In this document: piece after piece, positions 12,285-19,813 of the stretch
Position numbering within the stretch: the stretch's first letter is position 1
Layout: the number at the start of each line of letters is the position of its first letter
Assembly (NCBI GenBank): GCA_900544445.1
Contig: UQVK01000062.1
Location: forward strand, 1 to 23,045
DNA: 23,045 nt
Direction of reading: 5' to 3'
DNA from: an uncultured Lachnospiraceae bacterium
Lineage (GTDB): Bacteria; Bacillota; Clostridia; Lachnospirales; Lachnospiraceae
Notes under the pieces: generated by a model
Seen by the model: only the letters and a program-made list of their open reading frames with translations
Database searches by the model: none
Told to the model about the DNA's origin: nothing
Position numbers and translations under genes: made by a program

Positions 12285-15176
12285 ATGGGCAGAAAAAAGA
12301 TCGGAATACCACTGGAGGGATTTGCGGAACTGTGCCGCAGTGCAGCGGCGCAGGGAGCAGTGCTGTTGAAAAACGAGGAGGAAACGCTTCCGGTGACGAA
12401 CGGAGAGCGGGTTGCCGTGTTCGGGCGGATTCAGAAGGATTACTATCGGAGCGGGACCGGGTCGGGCGGCGCGGTGAACGCACCCTATACGACCAACCTG
12501 CTGGACAGCCTGCGGGAGTGCGATAATCTGCAGGTGGACGAGGCGCTCGCGGCGGTGTATGAGGAATGGATCCGGGAGAATCCGTTTGACGATGGCGGGG
12601 GAGTCTGGGCCGGAGAACCCTGGAGCCAGAAGGAGATGGAGGTGTCTGATGAGCTGGCGGCCGCAGCGGCCGGACGGGCGGACAAGGCGCTTGTCGTGAT
12701 CGGACGCACGGCCGGAGAGGCGAAGGATTACGCGGATCTTCCGGGGGGATTCCGGCTGAGTGAAGAGGAGGAGCGTCTCCTTCGGACGGTGACAAAATAT
12801 TTCCGGAAGACGGCGGTAATTCTGAATGTTTCCTGTATCATTGATATGGGGTTTCTGGATCTGCCTCTGGAGAATCCGATTACAGCGGTGCTCTATGTGT
12901 GGCACGGCGGACAGGAGGGAGGCCGTGCGGCAGCGGATGTGATCAGCGGACACATGACGCCCTGCGGCAAGCTGGCAGATACGATTGCAGGAGGTATCGA
13001 AGATTACCCGTCCACCGCAAATCATGGCGGTTTGAGGGAGAATGTCTACCAGGAAGACATTTATGTGGGTTACCGCTATTTTGAGACCTTTGCGCCCGAA
13101 AAGGTGCGGTTCCCCTTTGGCTTCGGCCTGTCCTATACCACATTCTCCATAGAGCCCGGCTGCGCACGGGTCAGAAATGACCGGATTGAGCTCCCGGTCC
13201 GCGTCCGCAATACGGGAAGCCGTTATGCGGGAAAGGAAGTGGTTCAGGTTTATTACAGCGCACCCCAGGGAAAACTGGGACGGCCGGCAAGAGAGCTTGC
13301 CGCCTTCGTAAAGACCGGGATTCTGAATCCGGGAGAGGAGGAAGCGCTGACCCTTTCTTTTCCCGTCGCTGCGATGGCGGCCTATGATGACGGAGGCTAT
13401 ACGGGAAACCGCTCCTGCTATGTGCTGGAGGAAGGAACGTATGAAATCTTTGTGGGAAACAGCAGCAGGGATCTGGTACGCGTGCCGGTTACGGAAGAAG
13501 GCGGCGTGCCGGAGAACGAAAGAACGGAGGATGGCCTTCGGATTCCCGTGCTCCGTGTGGTGAAGCAGCTGGAGGAAGCCTGTGCGCCGCAGAAAGGATT
13601 TATCCGCCTTGTGCCGGGAAACAGAAAAGCGGACGGCACATATGAGCAGGCAAGACAAAGGGTTCCCGAAGCAGCCGTATCCTTAAGGGAACGGATCAGA
13701 GACCGGCTGCCCGGGGCTCTGACGCAGACCGGAAATCAGGGAATCCTGCTGCAGGATGTGCGGGAAGGCAGCACTTCCCTGGAGAACTTTGTGGCCCAGC
13801 TTTCCGCAGAGGAGCTTTCTGTCATGGTGAGGGGCGAAGGAATGTGCTCTCCCAGAGTGACGCCCGGCGTGGCTTCCTGCTTCGGCGGCCTGACCGAATC
13901 CCTGCAGAAGGATTACGGCATTCCGGTGGCCGCTGCTTCCGACGGCCCTTCCGGCATCCGCATGGACGTCGGCGCGCAGGCCACGCAGGTTCCCATCGGG
14001 ACGCTACTTGCCTGTACCTTTGATGAAAAGCTGGTGGAGGAACTGTATGTGATGGAGGGACGGGAACTGGTGCGCAACGAGATTGATACGCTGCTTGGTC
14101 CCGGACTGAATCTCCACCGCAATCCTTTAAACGGAAGGAACTTTGAGTATTTTTCCGAGGACCCTCTTCTGACCGGAAAAATAGCGGCGGCCAATGTGCG
14201 TGGAATCAAACGAGGGGGCTCCCATGCCACCATCAAGCATTTTGCCTGTAACAGTCAGGAAACGGAGCGGAATAAGGTGAATGCCCTGGTTTCGGAGCGT
14301 GCGTTGAGGGAACTGTATCTGAGAGGCTTTGAAATCGCCGTGAAGGAAGGAGGGGCGGACAGCGTCATGACCGCCTATAATCCCATTAACGGGCACTGGT
14401 GCGCTTCCAACTATGATCTGAACACCACGATTCTGCGCGGAGAATGGGGATTTAAGGGAATCGTGATGACGGACTGGTGGTCCACCATGAATGACTGCGT
14501 GGATGGAGGAAAGGAAAGTCCCTCCAACACAGCTGCCATGGTCCGGGCGCAGAACGATCTTTATATGGTGGTGGACAATCTGGCGGCGGAAAGAAATCCC
14601 ATGCAGGACAATACGCTGGAGGCGCTGGAAAGCGACAGGCTGACCCTGGGCGAGCTGCAGAGGTGCGCGATGAACATCTGCCGTTTTCTGATGAATGCGC
14701 CGGTGATGGATCGGTTTGTGAGCAAAGAGGCCGGGGAGCCGGACCGGATACCTGACCTGGCCGTTGACGGAGAAATGGCCGTCGGAGACTGCGAAAGGTC
14801 CAATGCGCCGCACGGTATGGCACTGCCAGCTGCAGACGGTTCCTTCCGTCTGGTGCGGCCCTCTGAGACGGGCATACGCTTTCGTGTGCTGGCTGGAAAA
14901 GAAGACAGCGTTTCACCGCTTCCCGGACAGCCACGCCTCTGGACGGTACGCGTATGCATGAAATTCGACAACAAAGATACCAGAGCTCAGTCGGCCTGCA
15001 ACCTGCTTTTAAACGGTATCCGGTTTGCCACGCCTCAGGTCAGCGGTACGGACGGAAAAAGCGTGGTCCGCGACATGGGCGCCGTGCTTCTGGAACCCGG
15101 CGTATACGAGCTGACGCTGCAGAACACCAAAATGCCCGGTATGGAGGTGGAGTGGGTGGAATTGCTGCCGGAATAA
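12285..15176 (+). CDS. GH3 beta-glucosidase-type glycosidase with permuted domain order
   Basis: This 963-residue cytoplasmic glycosidase (no signal peptide) most likely releases glucose or xylose from the non-reducing ends of beta-linked oligosaccharides. Domains are in inverted order relative to most GH3 enzymes. The GH3 C-terminal (alpha/beta sandwich) domain comes first, about 18-285, with GSGGAVN (60-65) and GRTAGEAKDY (140-149, acid/base candidate E145). A fibronectin-III-like domain follows at about 300-395. The GH3 catalytic barrel is at about 500-745, with SDGPSGIRMD (552-561), KHF (651-653) and the nucleophile D730 in GIVMTDWW. A C-terminal beta-rich segment (about 855-963) has no assigned family. 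Swapped GH3 enzymes are known from rumen relatives such as Ruminococcus albus and Butyrivibrio. The ATG at 12285 is preceded by AGGAGGG. The exact substrate is undetermined. Confidence 0.93.
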   Translation: MGRKKIGIPLEGFAELCRSAAAQGAVLLKNEEETLPVTNGERVAVFGRIQKDYYRSGTGSGGAVNAPYTTNLLDSLRECDNLQVDEALAAVYEEWIRENPFDDGGGVWAGEPWSQKEMEVSDELAAAAAGRADKALVVIGRTAGEAKDYADLPGGFRLSEEEERLLRTVTKYFRKTAVILNVSCIIDMGFLDLPLENPITAVLYVWHGGQEGGRAAADVISGHMTPCGKLADTIAGGIEDYPSTANHGGLRENVYQEDIYVGYRYFETFAPEKVRFPFGFGLSYTTFSIEPGCARVRNDRIELPVRVRNTGSRYAGKEVVQVYYSAPQGKLGRPARELAAFVKTGILNPGEEEALTLSFPVAAMAAYDDGGYTGNRSCYVLEEGTYEIFVGNSSRDLVRVPVTEEGGVPENERTEDGLRIPVLRVVKQLEEACAPQKGFIRLVPGNRKADGTYEQARQRVPEAAVSLRERIRDRLPGALTQTGNQGILLQDVREGSTSLENFVAQLSAEELSVMVRGEGMCSPRVTPGVASCFGGLTESLQKDYGIPVAAASDGPSGIRMDVGAQATQVPIGTLLACTFDEKLVEELYVMEGRELVRNEIDTLLGPGLNLHRNPLNGRNFEYFSEDPLLTGKIAAANVRGIKRGGSHATIKHFACNSQETERNKVNALVSERALRELYLRGFEIAVKEGGADSVMTAYNPINGHWCASNYDLNTTILRGEWGFKGIVMTDWWSTMNDCVDGGKESPSNTAAMVRAQNDLYMVVDNLAAERNPMQDNTLEALESDRLTLGELQRCAMNICRFLMNAPVMDRFVSKEAGEPDRIPDLAVDGEMAVGDCERSNAPHGMALPAADGSFRLVRPSETGIRFRVLAGKEDSVSPLPGQPRLWTVRVCMKFDNKDTRAQSACNLLLNGIRFATPQVSGTDGKSVVRDMGAVLLEPGVYELTLQNTKMPGMEVEWVELLPE

Positions 15177-15179
15177 AAT

Positions 15180-15217
15180 GGACGCGGCGCGGCCTGGGGT
15201 ACGTGCAGGCTGCGTCC
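15180..15217. terminator. Weak stem-loop between convergent GH3 and pucR-type genes
   Basis: GGACGCGGC (15180-15188) pairs with GCTGCGTCC (15209-15217) with one G-U. It fills the 53-base gap between the two stop codons. There is no clear T-run, so it is a plausible but unproven bidirectional terminator. Confidence 0.4.
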
Positions 15218-15229
15218 TCTCGGAAGAGT

Positions 15230-16468
15230 TCACAGCCCCATATCCCGTATCCGGAATGCAATCTGATAGGGAAACAGCTCCGCAGGTGTGCGCAGTTCGC
15301 TTCCAAGCAGCCGCTTCATATTCTGAATGCGGTAATTGACGGTATTTCTGTGAGTGAAAGTGGCCGCGGCCGTTTTGACCAGGCTGCGGTCATTTTCTAT
15401 ATAGGCGCGTAGGGTGGCGGCATAGCCGCTGCCGCAGCGAAGGGAGGAAGTGGAGAGGTCCTCAGCGGATTCTGCCGAATCTGGCTGTGCGGAGGCCCCA
15501 TGACGGCTGTCGTATGCGTCAAGCGGTGCAAGAAGGCTGTCAGCGTAGCTTTTTAAGAGTTCCGGGTCTGAGGAGGAAAAGAGGATACCGAAGAATCCCA
15601 TCTGATTGAAATCCACGATTTTCCGGTCCATGTGGCAGGCCATCTTCAGAGCGGTACGGGCGCGGCTTAAGGCCAGCTTCAGGTTCCGGATATCCTGACA
15701 GGCGGGGCCGATCCCGAGGTGCAGACGGCCATCCGCAAAAAAGTCGTCAAACAGACTCTCGATCTGTCGGGTCAGTTCCGCTACATCCTGTTCCGGAAGA
15801 TCGTTGACGGAAAGGATCCATGCTTCATTTAATTCCAGGAGGAAATAGGGAAAACGGATTTTGGAACCGTTTTTCCAAAGGCCGAATACGTTTTCCAGTC
15901 TCAGAACAGCCTGCCGGAACAGAACACTTTCCTCAGGCGTGAGAACGGGCTTCATACAGAAGACGCGGAAGGTTCCTTCCAGGTGAAAACGGCTTCCGAT
16001 TTCTTCGAAAAAATCTTCCGGAACCTCTTTCCCGAGAAGCAGGCGTGCAAACAGCGCGCCGGTCTGTTCTTCACGATGGGTCTGCTGCATGATGCGCATG
16101 CAGTAGTCCTGGATGAGCCGGGTGACGGAGATTTCCCAGGGCATTTCCAGAAGGGGAAAGTCGTGCTGCTCACACCAGGCGACGACCTGCCGCGGTACGG
16201 CGGCAAGATAGCGGCCGGTATTGACGATGATTCCGGTGCATCCCGCTTTTTTCATGGCGGTGACGAGCCGCAGAAGCCATCCTTCTGTCCCGGCCTTCAT
16301 TCCGGTGGTGACGGCGAGCTCCGTTCCTCCGAAGCGGCTGATGATGGTCTCGTCCTCCACCATATGCACCCAGCTCACCACGCTGTCCATGCCATTTTTC
16401 CCGGCAAGAAGGCGAAGCTGATACTGTCCTCTGGTCTCTTCAAAAATTTCCCAGAATCGAATTGCCAT
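15230..16468 (-). CDS. PucR/CdaR-family transcriptional regulator
   Basis: This 412-residue regulator has an N-terminal PucR domain (about 8-128, with WVHMVED at 33-39, TTGMKAG and IIVNTGRYL). A middle region of the GGDEF-like/CdaR type covers about 140-290 (LGIGPACQDIRNLKLALSRARTAL). A C-terminal PucR helix-turn-helix lies at about 352-412, with HRNTVNYRIQNMKRLLG as recognition segment. Family members activate purine, amino acid or sugar-acid catabolic genes in response to a small ligand. The ATG at 16468 lies behind GGAGGGAATC. An Ala/Ser/Asp-rich linker near 325-345 separates the middle region from the HTH. It is convergent with GH3 and divergent from the 62-residue ORF, with shared dyad elements between. 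The target genes are unknown. Confidence 0.92.
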   Translation of the reverse strand: MAIRFWEIFEETRGQYQLRLLAGKNGMDSVVSWVHMVEDETIISRFGGTELAVTTGMKAGTEGWLLRLVTAMKKAGCTGIIVNTGRYLAAVPRQVVAWCEQHDFPLLEMPWEISVTRLIQDYCMRIMQQTHREEQTGALFARLLLGKEVPEDFFEEIGSRFHLEGTFRVFCMKPVLTPEESVLFRQAVLRLENVFGLWKNGSKIRFPYFLLELNEAWILSVNDLPEQDVAELTRQIESLFDDFFADGRLHLGIGPACQDIRNLKLALSRARTALKMACHMDRKIVDFNQMGFFGILFSSSDPELLKSYADSLLAPLDAYDSRHGASAQPDSAESAEDLSTSSLRCGSGYAATLRAYIENDRSLVKTAAATFTHRNTVNYRIQNMKRLLGSELRTPAELFPYQIAFRIRDMGL

Positions 16469-16490
16469 GAAAGATTCCCTCCGGTCTGCA

Positions 16491-16579
16491 CAGATTTTTC
16501 AAATGAAGAAATCTGGAGCAATATTTTCTGAAAATTTGTATTATCAGCACAAAAAAACTTTCTATTTTCAGATTATCAG
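16491..16579. promoter_or_regulatory. Dyad and repeat elements between the PucR gene and the small ORF
   Basis: Several symmetrical elements are packed here: CAGATTT/AAATCTG (16491-16497/16509-16515), ATTTTC-T-GAAAAT (16523-16535), CTGAAAAT/ATTTTCAG (16528-16535/16564-16571), and TTATCAG twice as a direct repeat (16541-16547, 16573-16579). They lie upstream of both divergent genes and are candidate regulator binding sites; no clear minus-strand promoter could be fixed. Confidence 0.4.
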
Positions 16580-16583
16580 ATGA

Positions 16584-16612
16584 TTGGCGGAAAGTCCATA
16601 AAAGTTTATAAT
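16584..16612 (+). promoter_or_regulatory. Promoter upstream of the 62-residue ORF
   Basis: TTGGCG (16584-16589), exactly 17 bases, then a consensus TATAAT (16607-16612). Predicted start near 16619. The leader holds a 7-bp hairpin CATCCGT/ACGGATG (16639-16645/16660-16666) just before the GGGAGGG ribosome binding site. Confidence 0.7.
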
Positions 16613-16690
16613 AAAATCAGAAAAAAGAAAAGAAAGAGCATCCGTCCGGAATTGTGTGAACGGATGTCGGCCAAAAAGGGAGGGTTGTAT

Positions 16691-16879
16691 ATGATCGCGT
16701 TTGGTCTTAATATTTCTGAAAATCTGGGAAATGAGCAGGAAGAACAATTTTATCCCGAGTGGGTGAAGACGGAGAGGCTGTATAACTGCGAGAATTTCAC
16801 CCGAATCTTCTCCGGAAGGCTGCGGCTTCTGGAACGGTTTCAGGGCATCCTTCCAAAGAGAAAAGGATCCTGTGCGTAA
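16691..16879 (+). CDS. Small hypothetical protein, 62 residues
   Basis: The function is not recognised. The ATG at 16691 is six bases after GGGAGGG, and a consensus promoter lies 79 bases upstream, which argues for expression. The same frame stays open further upstream, but that part would have to begin at the promoter itself and is not used. The protein is hydrophilic, acidic in the middle (GNEQEEQFYPEW, about 13-24) and basic at the end (RLRLLERFQGILPKRKG), with no signal peptide or membrane helix. A strong hairpin follows downstream. It could be a short regulatory or toxin-antitoxin-like protein, or a fortuitous frame in a small RNA; nothing in the sequence decides. Confidence 0.45.
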   Translation: MIAFGLNISENLGNEQEEQFYPEWVKTERLYNCENFTRIFSGRLRLLERFQGILPKRKGSCA

Positions 16880-16930
16880 CATACAAAAAAGAAGACCGGT
16901 TGAGAAGAGCGGAGCCGTCGAATGACCGGC

Positions 16931-16973
16931 AGAGAAACCGCCCGTTTCCCGAAAGGGAACGGGCGGTTTCTCT
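16931..16973. terminator. Strong bidirectional terminator hairpin
   Basis: AGAGAAACCGCCCG continues through TTTCCC, then a GAAA tetraloop, then the complement up to 16973. This makes 19 pairs with one bulged T. It stands between the stop of the 62-residue ORF (16879) and the convergent aminotransferase stop (17035). The TTTCTCT end of the stem gives a modest pyrimidine tail in both directions. Confidence 0.75.
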
Positions 16974-17034
16974 GTGTCGGGACAATGCGCTTCCGCTGTC
17001 GGAGCGGCAGCGGGAAAACGGCCCGTGATCCATT

Positions 17035-18243
17035 TTATATGCCGGATTTGTTAAACACATATTCATCCAGCCTTCTCATGGCTTCCTTTACCAGAGAAAG
17101 CGGCACGGCCAGATTCATGCGGATGGCCCACGGACGGTTGAACGGGCGGCCGTCCTGCCAGATGACGCCGACGGAGATGCCGGCGCGGATCAGCTCGTCC
17201 ATGCCCACCCCGCGGCGGGCGCACCACTCTTCGCAGTCCAGGTAGAGCATGTAGGTTCCTTCCGGCTTCGCAAGCTTCACCCCTTTGAAATTTTCAAGGA
17301 TATAATGGTATGCGTAGTCCACATTTTCCGTCAGCACTTCCCGCAGCTCGTCCAGCCATTCCTGGCCCTCCGGACGGTAAGCTCCGATGAGCGCATGCAT
17401 GGACAGCACGTTCATGCTGTTGTAGTGGCTGAGGCTGGACTGTTTTACAACCCGGTCTCTCAGATACGGATTGTAGATAATATGGTAGGAACCGATCAGT
17501 CCGGCCAGGTTGAAGGTCTTGGAGGGCGCGTAGATGGCGATGGTTCTGTTTTTCGCATCCTCACTCACGGACTGGGTAGGGGTGTGCTTATGCCCTGTAA
17601 GCGTCAGGTCGGACCAGATCTCGTCGGAGATCACCACGCAGTCGTTTTTCCGGTAAACCTCCATGGCTGCCTCGATCTCTTCCCGTTCCCATACATGGCC
17701 GGTGGGATTGTGCGGGGAACAAAGAATAGCGAAATGGATGTGGTTTTCTTTGATTTTCTGATCCATATCCTCATAATCCATCCGCCATACGCCGTTTTCA
17801 TCCTGCTTCAGATCGCTCAGGATGATTTTCCTGCCGTTGTTTTCCAGCGTTCCGGTGAAGCCGATGTAGGTGGGAGAGTGCAGGAGTACAGCTTCTCCGG
17901 GAGCCGTGAAGGCCTGCAGGGCGGAGGCCACGCAGCCGAGAACGCCGTTTTCATAGCCGATCTCCGTTTTTGTCAGGCCTTCCACGCCGTTTCGCGTCTT
18001 CTGCCAGGAAATAATGCTGTTGTAATATTCGTCGGTGGGATCAAAATAACCGAAGGCCGGATGCTTCGTCCGCTCGATGACGGCCTCCTGGATGGTGGGA
18101 GCCGTGGCGAAGTTCATGTCGGCAACCCACATGGGAATTTTGGAAAAGCCCTCCTGAACGGAGGCGTCCGGAAACGGGATGAGGTCCACCGCGATGGCGT
18201 CCTTTCCGGTTCTGTCGATGATGGAAGTAAAGTCGTATTTCAT
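17035..18243 (-). CDS. MalY/PatB-type PLP-dependent aminotransferase/C-S lyase
   Basis: This 402-residue fold-type I PLP enzyme belongs to the MalY/PatB family, whose members cleave cystathionine or cysteine (beta-lyase) and sometimes modulate regulators. Features are MWVADMNF (38-45) near the N-terminus, AFGYFDP (63-69), substrate/PLP motifs SPHNPTGHVW (176-185), ISDEIWSDL (205-213) with the pyridine-nitrogen aspartate D207, and Schiff-base lysine K242 in APSKTFNLAG. A longer open frame exists upstream, but the ATG at 18243 has AAGGAG seven bases before it and matches the family start MKYDFTSIIDR. The promoter is at 18336-18364, divergent from GH43, with a hairpin-bearing leader of about 85 nt. 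The exact activity (cystathionine beta-lyase, cysteine desulfhydrase or transaminase) is unresolved. Confidence 0.92.
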   Translation of the reverse strand: MKYDFTSIIDRTGKDAIAVDLIPFPDASVQEGFSKIPMWVADMNFATAPTIQEAVIERTKHPAFGYFDPTDEYYNSIISWQKTRNGVEGLTKTEIGYENGVLGCVASALQAFTAPGEAVLLHSPTYIGFTGTLENNGRKIILSDLKQDENGVWRMDYEDMDQKIKENHIHFAILCSPHNPTGHVWEREEIEAAMEVYRKNDCVVISDEIWSDLTLTGHKHTPTQSVSEDAKNRTIAIYAPSKTFNLAGLIGSYHIIYNPYLRDRVVKQSSLSHYNSMNVLSMHALIGAYRPEGQEWLDELREVLTENVDYAYHYILENFKGVKLAKPEGTYMLYLDCEEWCARRGVGMDELIRAGISVGVIWQDGRPFNRPWAIRMNLAVPLSLVKEAMRRLDEYVFNKSGI

Positions 18244-18335
18244 TGCATTTCTCCTTTGCGCCGCCGGATGGGAAGAAAGAGGCGGCATCCTTTGTATTGC
18301 CGTTCGTCCGCGTATGGAGCGGACATCCAGATTCT

Positions 18336-18364
18336 ATTATACATTCGTAATTGACACGAATCAA
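18336..18364 (-). promoter_or_regulatory. Promoter of the MalY/PatB-type gene
   Basis: On the minus strand TTGATT (18364-18359), exactly 17 bases, then a consensus TATAAT (18341-18336), start near 18329. The -35 and spacer overlap both palindromes of the operator-like region and the plus-strand TTGACA. Confidence 0.75.
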
Positions 18365-18371
18365 TTATAAT
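18343..18371. promoter_or_regulatory. Interleaved palindromes and overlapping divergent promoter elements
   Basis: Two perfect 6-bp dyads overlap: ATTCGT-n7-ACGAAT (18343-18361) and AATTGA-n6-TCAATT (18349-18366). On the plus strand TTGACA sits at 18351-18356 and TATAAT at 18366-18371. Their 9-bp spacing is too short for them to work together, so the GH43 promoter uses one of them with a poor partner or an activator. The position, between divergent genes and over the minus-strand -35, is that of a regulator binding site. Confidence 0.6.
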
Positions 18372-18412
18372 GTTATTTCTAATAGGAGAGAGTGTGATTA
18401 CAGGAGGTTTTT

Positions 18413-19759
18413 ATGGAAAAAATATATGCGACAGGATTTCACAATCCCTTTCTGCCGCTGGATATCTATATTCCGGACGGGGAGCCGAAGGTGTTCGACG
18501 GAAGGGTGTACCTGTATGGCTCAAAGGATGTGTTCGGAGGGGAATACTGCTGTCACAAGTATCATGTATATTCTGCGGATGCCAGGGATCTGCAGCACTG
18601 GACGGACCATGGGCCGGCGCTGGCTTCTACGGATGAGTACGCAGACGAAGGGATCATGGACGGGGTGCCCTGGTCGGACGGCCTGCTGTGGGCGCCTGAC
18701 GTGGTGGAACGGGACGGCTGGTATTACCTGTATTTCTGCCTTTCGGACGGTACGGAGGGAGTGGCGAAAAGCCGGAAGCCCTACGGCCCCTTCACGGACG
18801 CCAGGCAGATCCTCATGAACGGGGAACCCATTTCCGGAATCGATCCTTCCGTCCTGAAGGACGGGGAGGACTATTATTATACCTGGGGCCAGGGAAACTG
18901 CCATATGGCGAAGCTGAAGGACGATATGTATACCCTGGATGAAACCACCTACGCGGAGGCACTGATTTCCCATGAAGACGGCTGTCAGGGCTTCCATGAG
19001 GGTTCCTCCTTACGAAAAATCGGGGACACCTACTGCCTGGTCTATGCCAGCGAATACACGAAGGAATATCCGAACCGGGGCGGCGCGCCCACGAAACTGG
19101 ATTATGCGGTGAGCAAAAACGTATACGGCCCTTATGAATACAGAGGAACCATCATTGACAATACGGGCGTGGATCCCAGCACGTGGAACAACCACGGTTC
19201 CATCATCAAGATCAAAGACCAGTGGTATGTGTTCTACCACGGCTCCTCAGGCAACCGGAAATACAACAGGCGGGCCCGGGTGGAGCGGATCTGTGTGGAT
19301 GAAAAAAATGCGGTGATCGCGCAGGCGCAGATGACCTCCACTGGTTTCGCGGATGCGCTGGATCCCGGAGAGCAGCTGGATGCGGCCTATGGCTGTCAGG
19401 TGCTCGGCGGCGCGTATTTTACGGAAAAAGAGGGCGGCTTTCCCATGGTGAACATCACCTCGGGGTGCAGCGTTTCCTATCGGTATTTTGACTATGGCAC
19501 AGAGGCGCAGCACCGGGAAATCGAGCTGGAAATCCGCGCACTTCAGGATGGCACGGCGGTCATTCTTGTGAATGGAGAAAAAAAGGCGGAGATCGCCTTT
19601 GCGCCGACGCAGGAAGATCAGATGCAGAAGGGCGGACTGACCCGGATCCGGGGAATGCTGAACGGCGTTTCCGGGAAGGCGGAGCTTACCATCCGTTTTC
19701 AGTCGCAGAATCCGGGAGAGCTGGCGGAGCTGTACCGGATCAGGCAGGCCGTCAGATAA
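18413..19759 (+). CDS. Family 43 glycoside hydrolase
   Basis: This 448-residue intracellular enzyme (no signal peptide) acts on arabinose- or xylose-containing oligosaccharides by inversion, as is usual for GH43. The five-bladed propeller covers about 8-315. Catalytic candidates are the base D22 in the PDGEPKVFDGRVYLYGS strand, the pKa-modulating D144 in GIDPSVLKDG, and the acid E196 in GFHEGSSLRK. WAPDV (93-97) and NNHGSIIKIKDQWYVFYH also fit the family. A C-terminal beta-sandwich of about 120 residues resembles a carbohydrate-binding module of the CBM6 type. The ATG at 18413 lies five bases after AGGAGG. It is divergent from the PLP enzyme and 54 bases upstream of a membrane protein gene. 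Specificity (xylosidase or arabinofuranosidase) is not decided. Confidence 0.92.
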   Translation: MEKIYATGFHNPFLPLDIYIPDGEPKVFDGRVYLYGSKDVFGGEYCCHKYHVYSADARDLQHWTDHGPALASTDEYADEGIMDGVPWSDGLLWAPDVVERDGWYYLYFCLSDGTEGVAKSRKPYGPFTDARQILMNGEPISGIDPSVLKDGEDYYYTWGQGNCHMAKLKDDMYTLDETTYAEALISHEDGCQGFHEGSSLRKIGDTYCLVYASEYTKEYPNRGGAPTKLDYAVSKNVYGPYEYRGTIIDNTGVDPSTWNNHGSIIKIKDQWYVFYHGSSGNRKYNRRARVERICVDEKNAVIAQAQMTSTGFADALDPGEQLDAAYGCQVLGGAYFTEKEGGFPMVNITSGCSVSYRYFDYGTEAQHREIELEIRALQDGTAVILVNGEKKAEIAFAPTQEDQMQKGGLTRIRGMLNGVSGKAELTIRFQSQNPGELAELYRIRQAVR

Positions 19760-19813
19760 GCTTTTTATGGGGGGAAATAGAGGGAGAAGAAAAGAAAGGA
19801 AGATTTCAAAATC

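Noticed and set aside
12258..13658. 466-codon open frame antisense to GH3
   Set aside because: It mirrors the GH3 codons, begins beyond the GH3 start codon, and shows no family features.
18351..18371. TTGACA/TATAAT as one plus-strand promoter for GH43
   Set aside because: The spacer is nine bases, too short for sigma-70-type recognition; the two boxes cannot act together.
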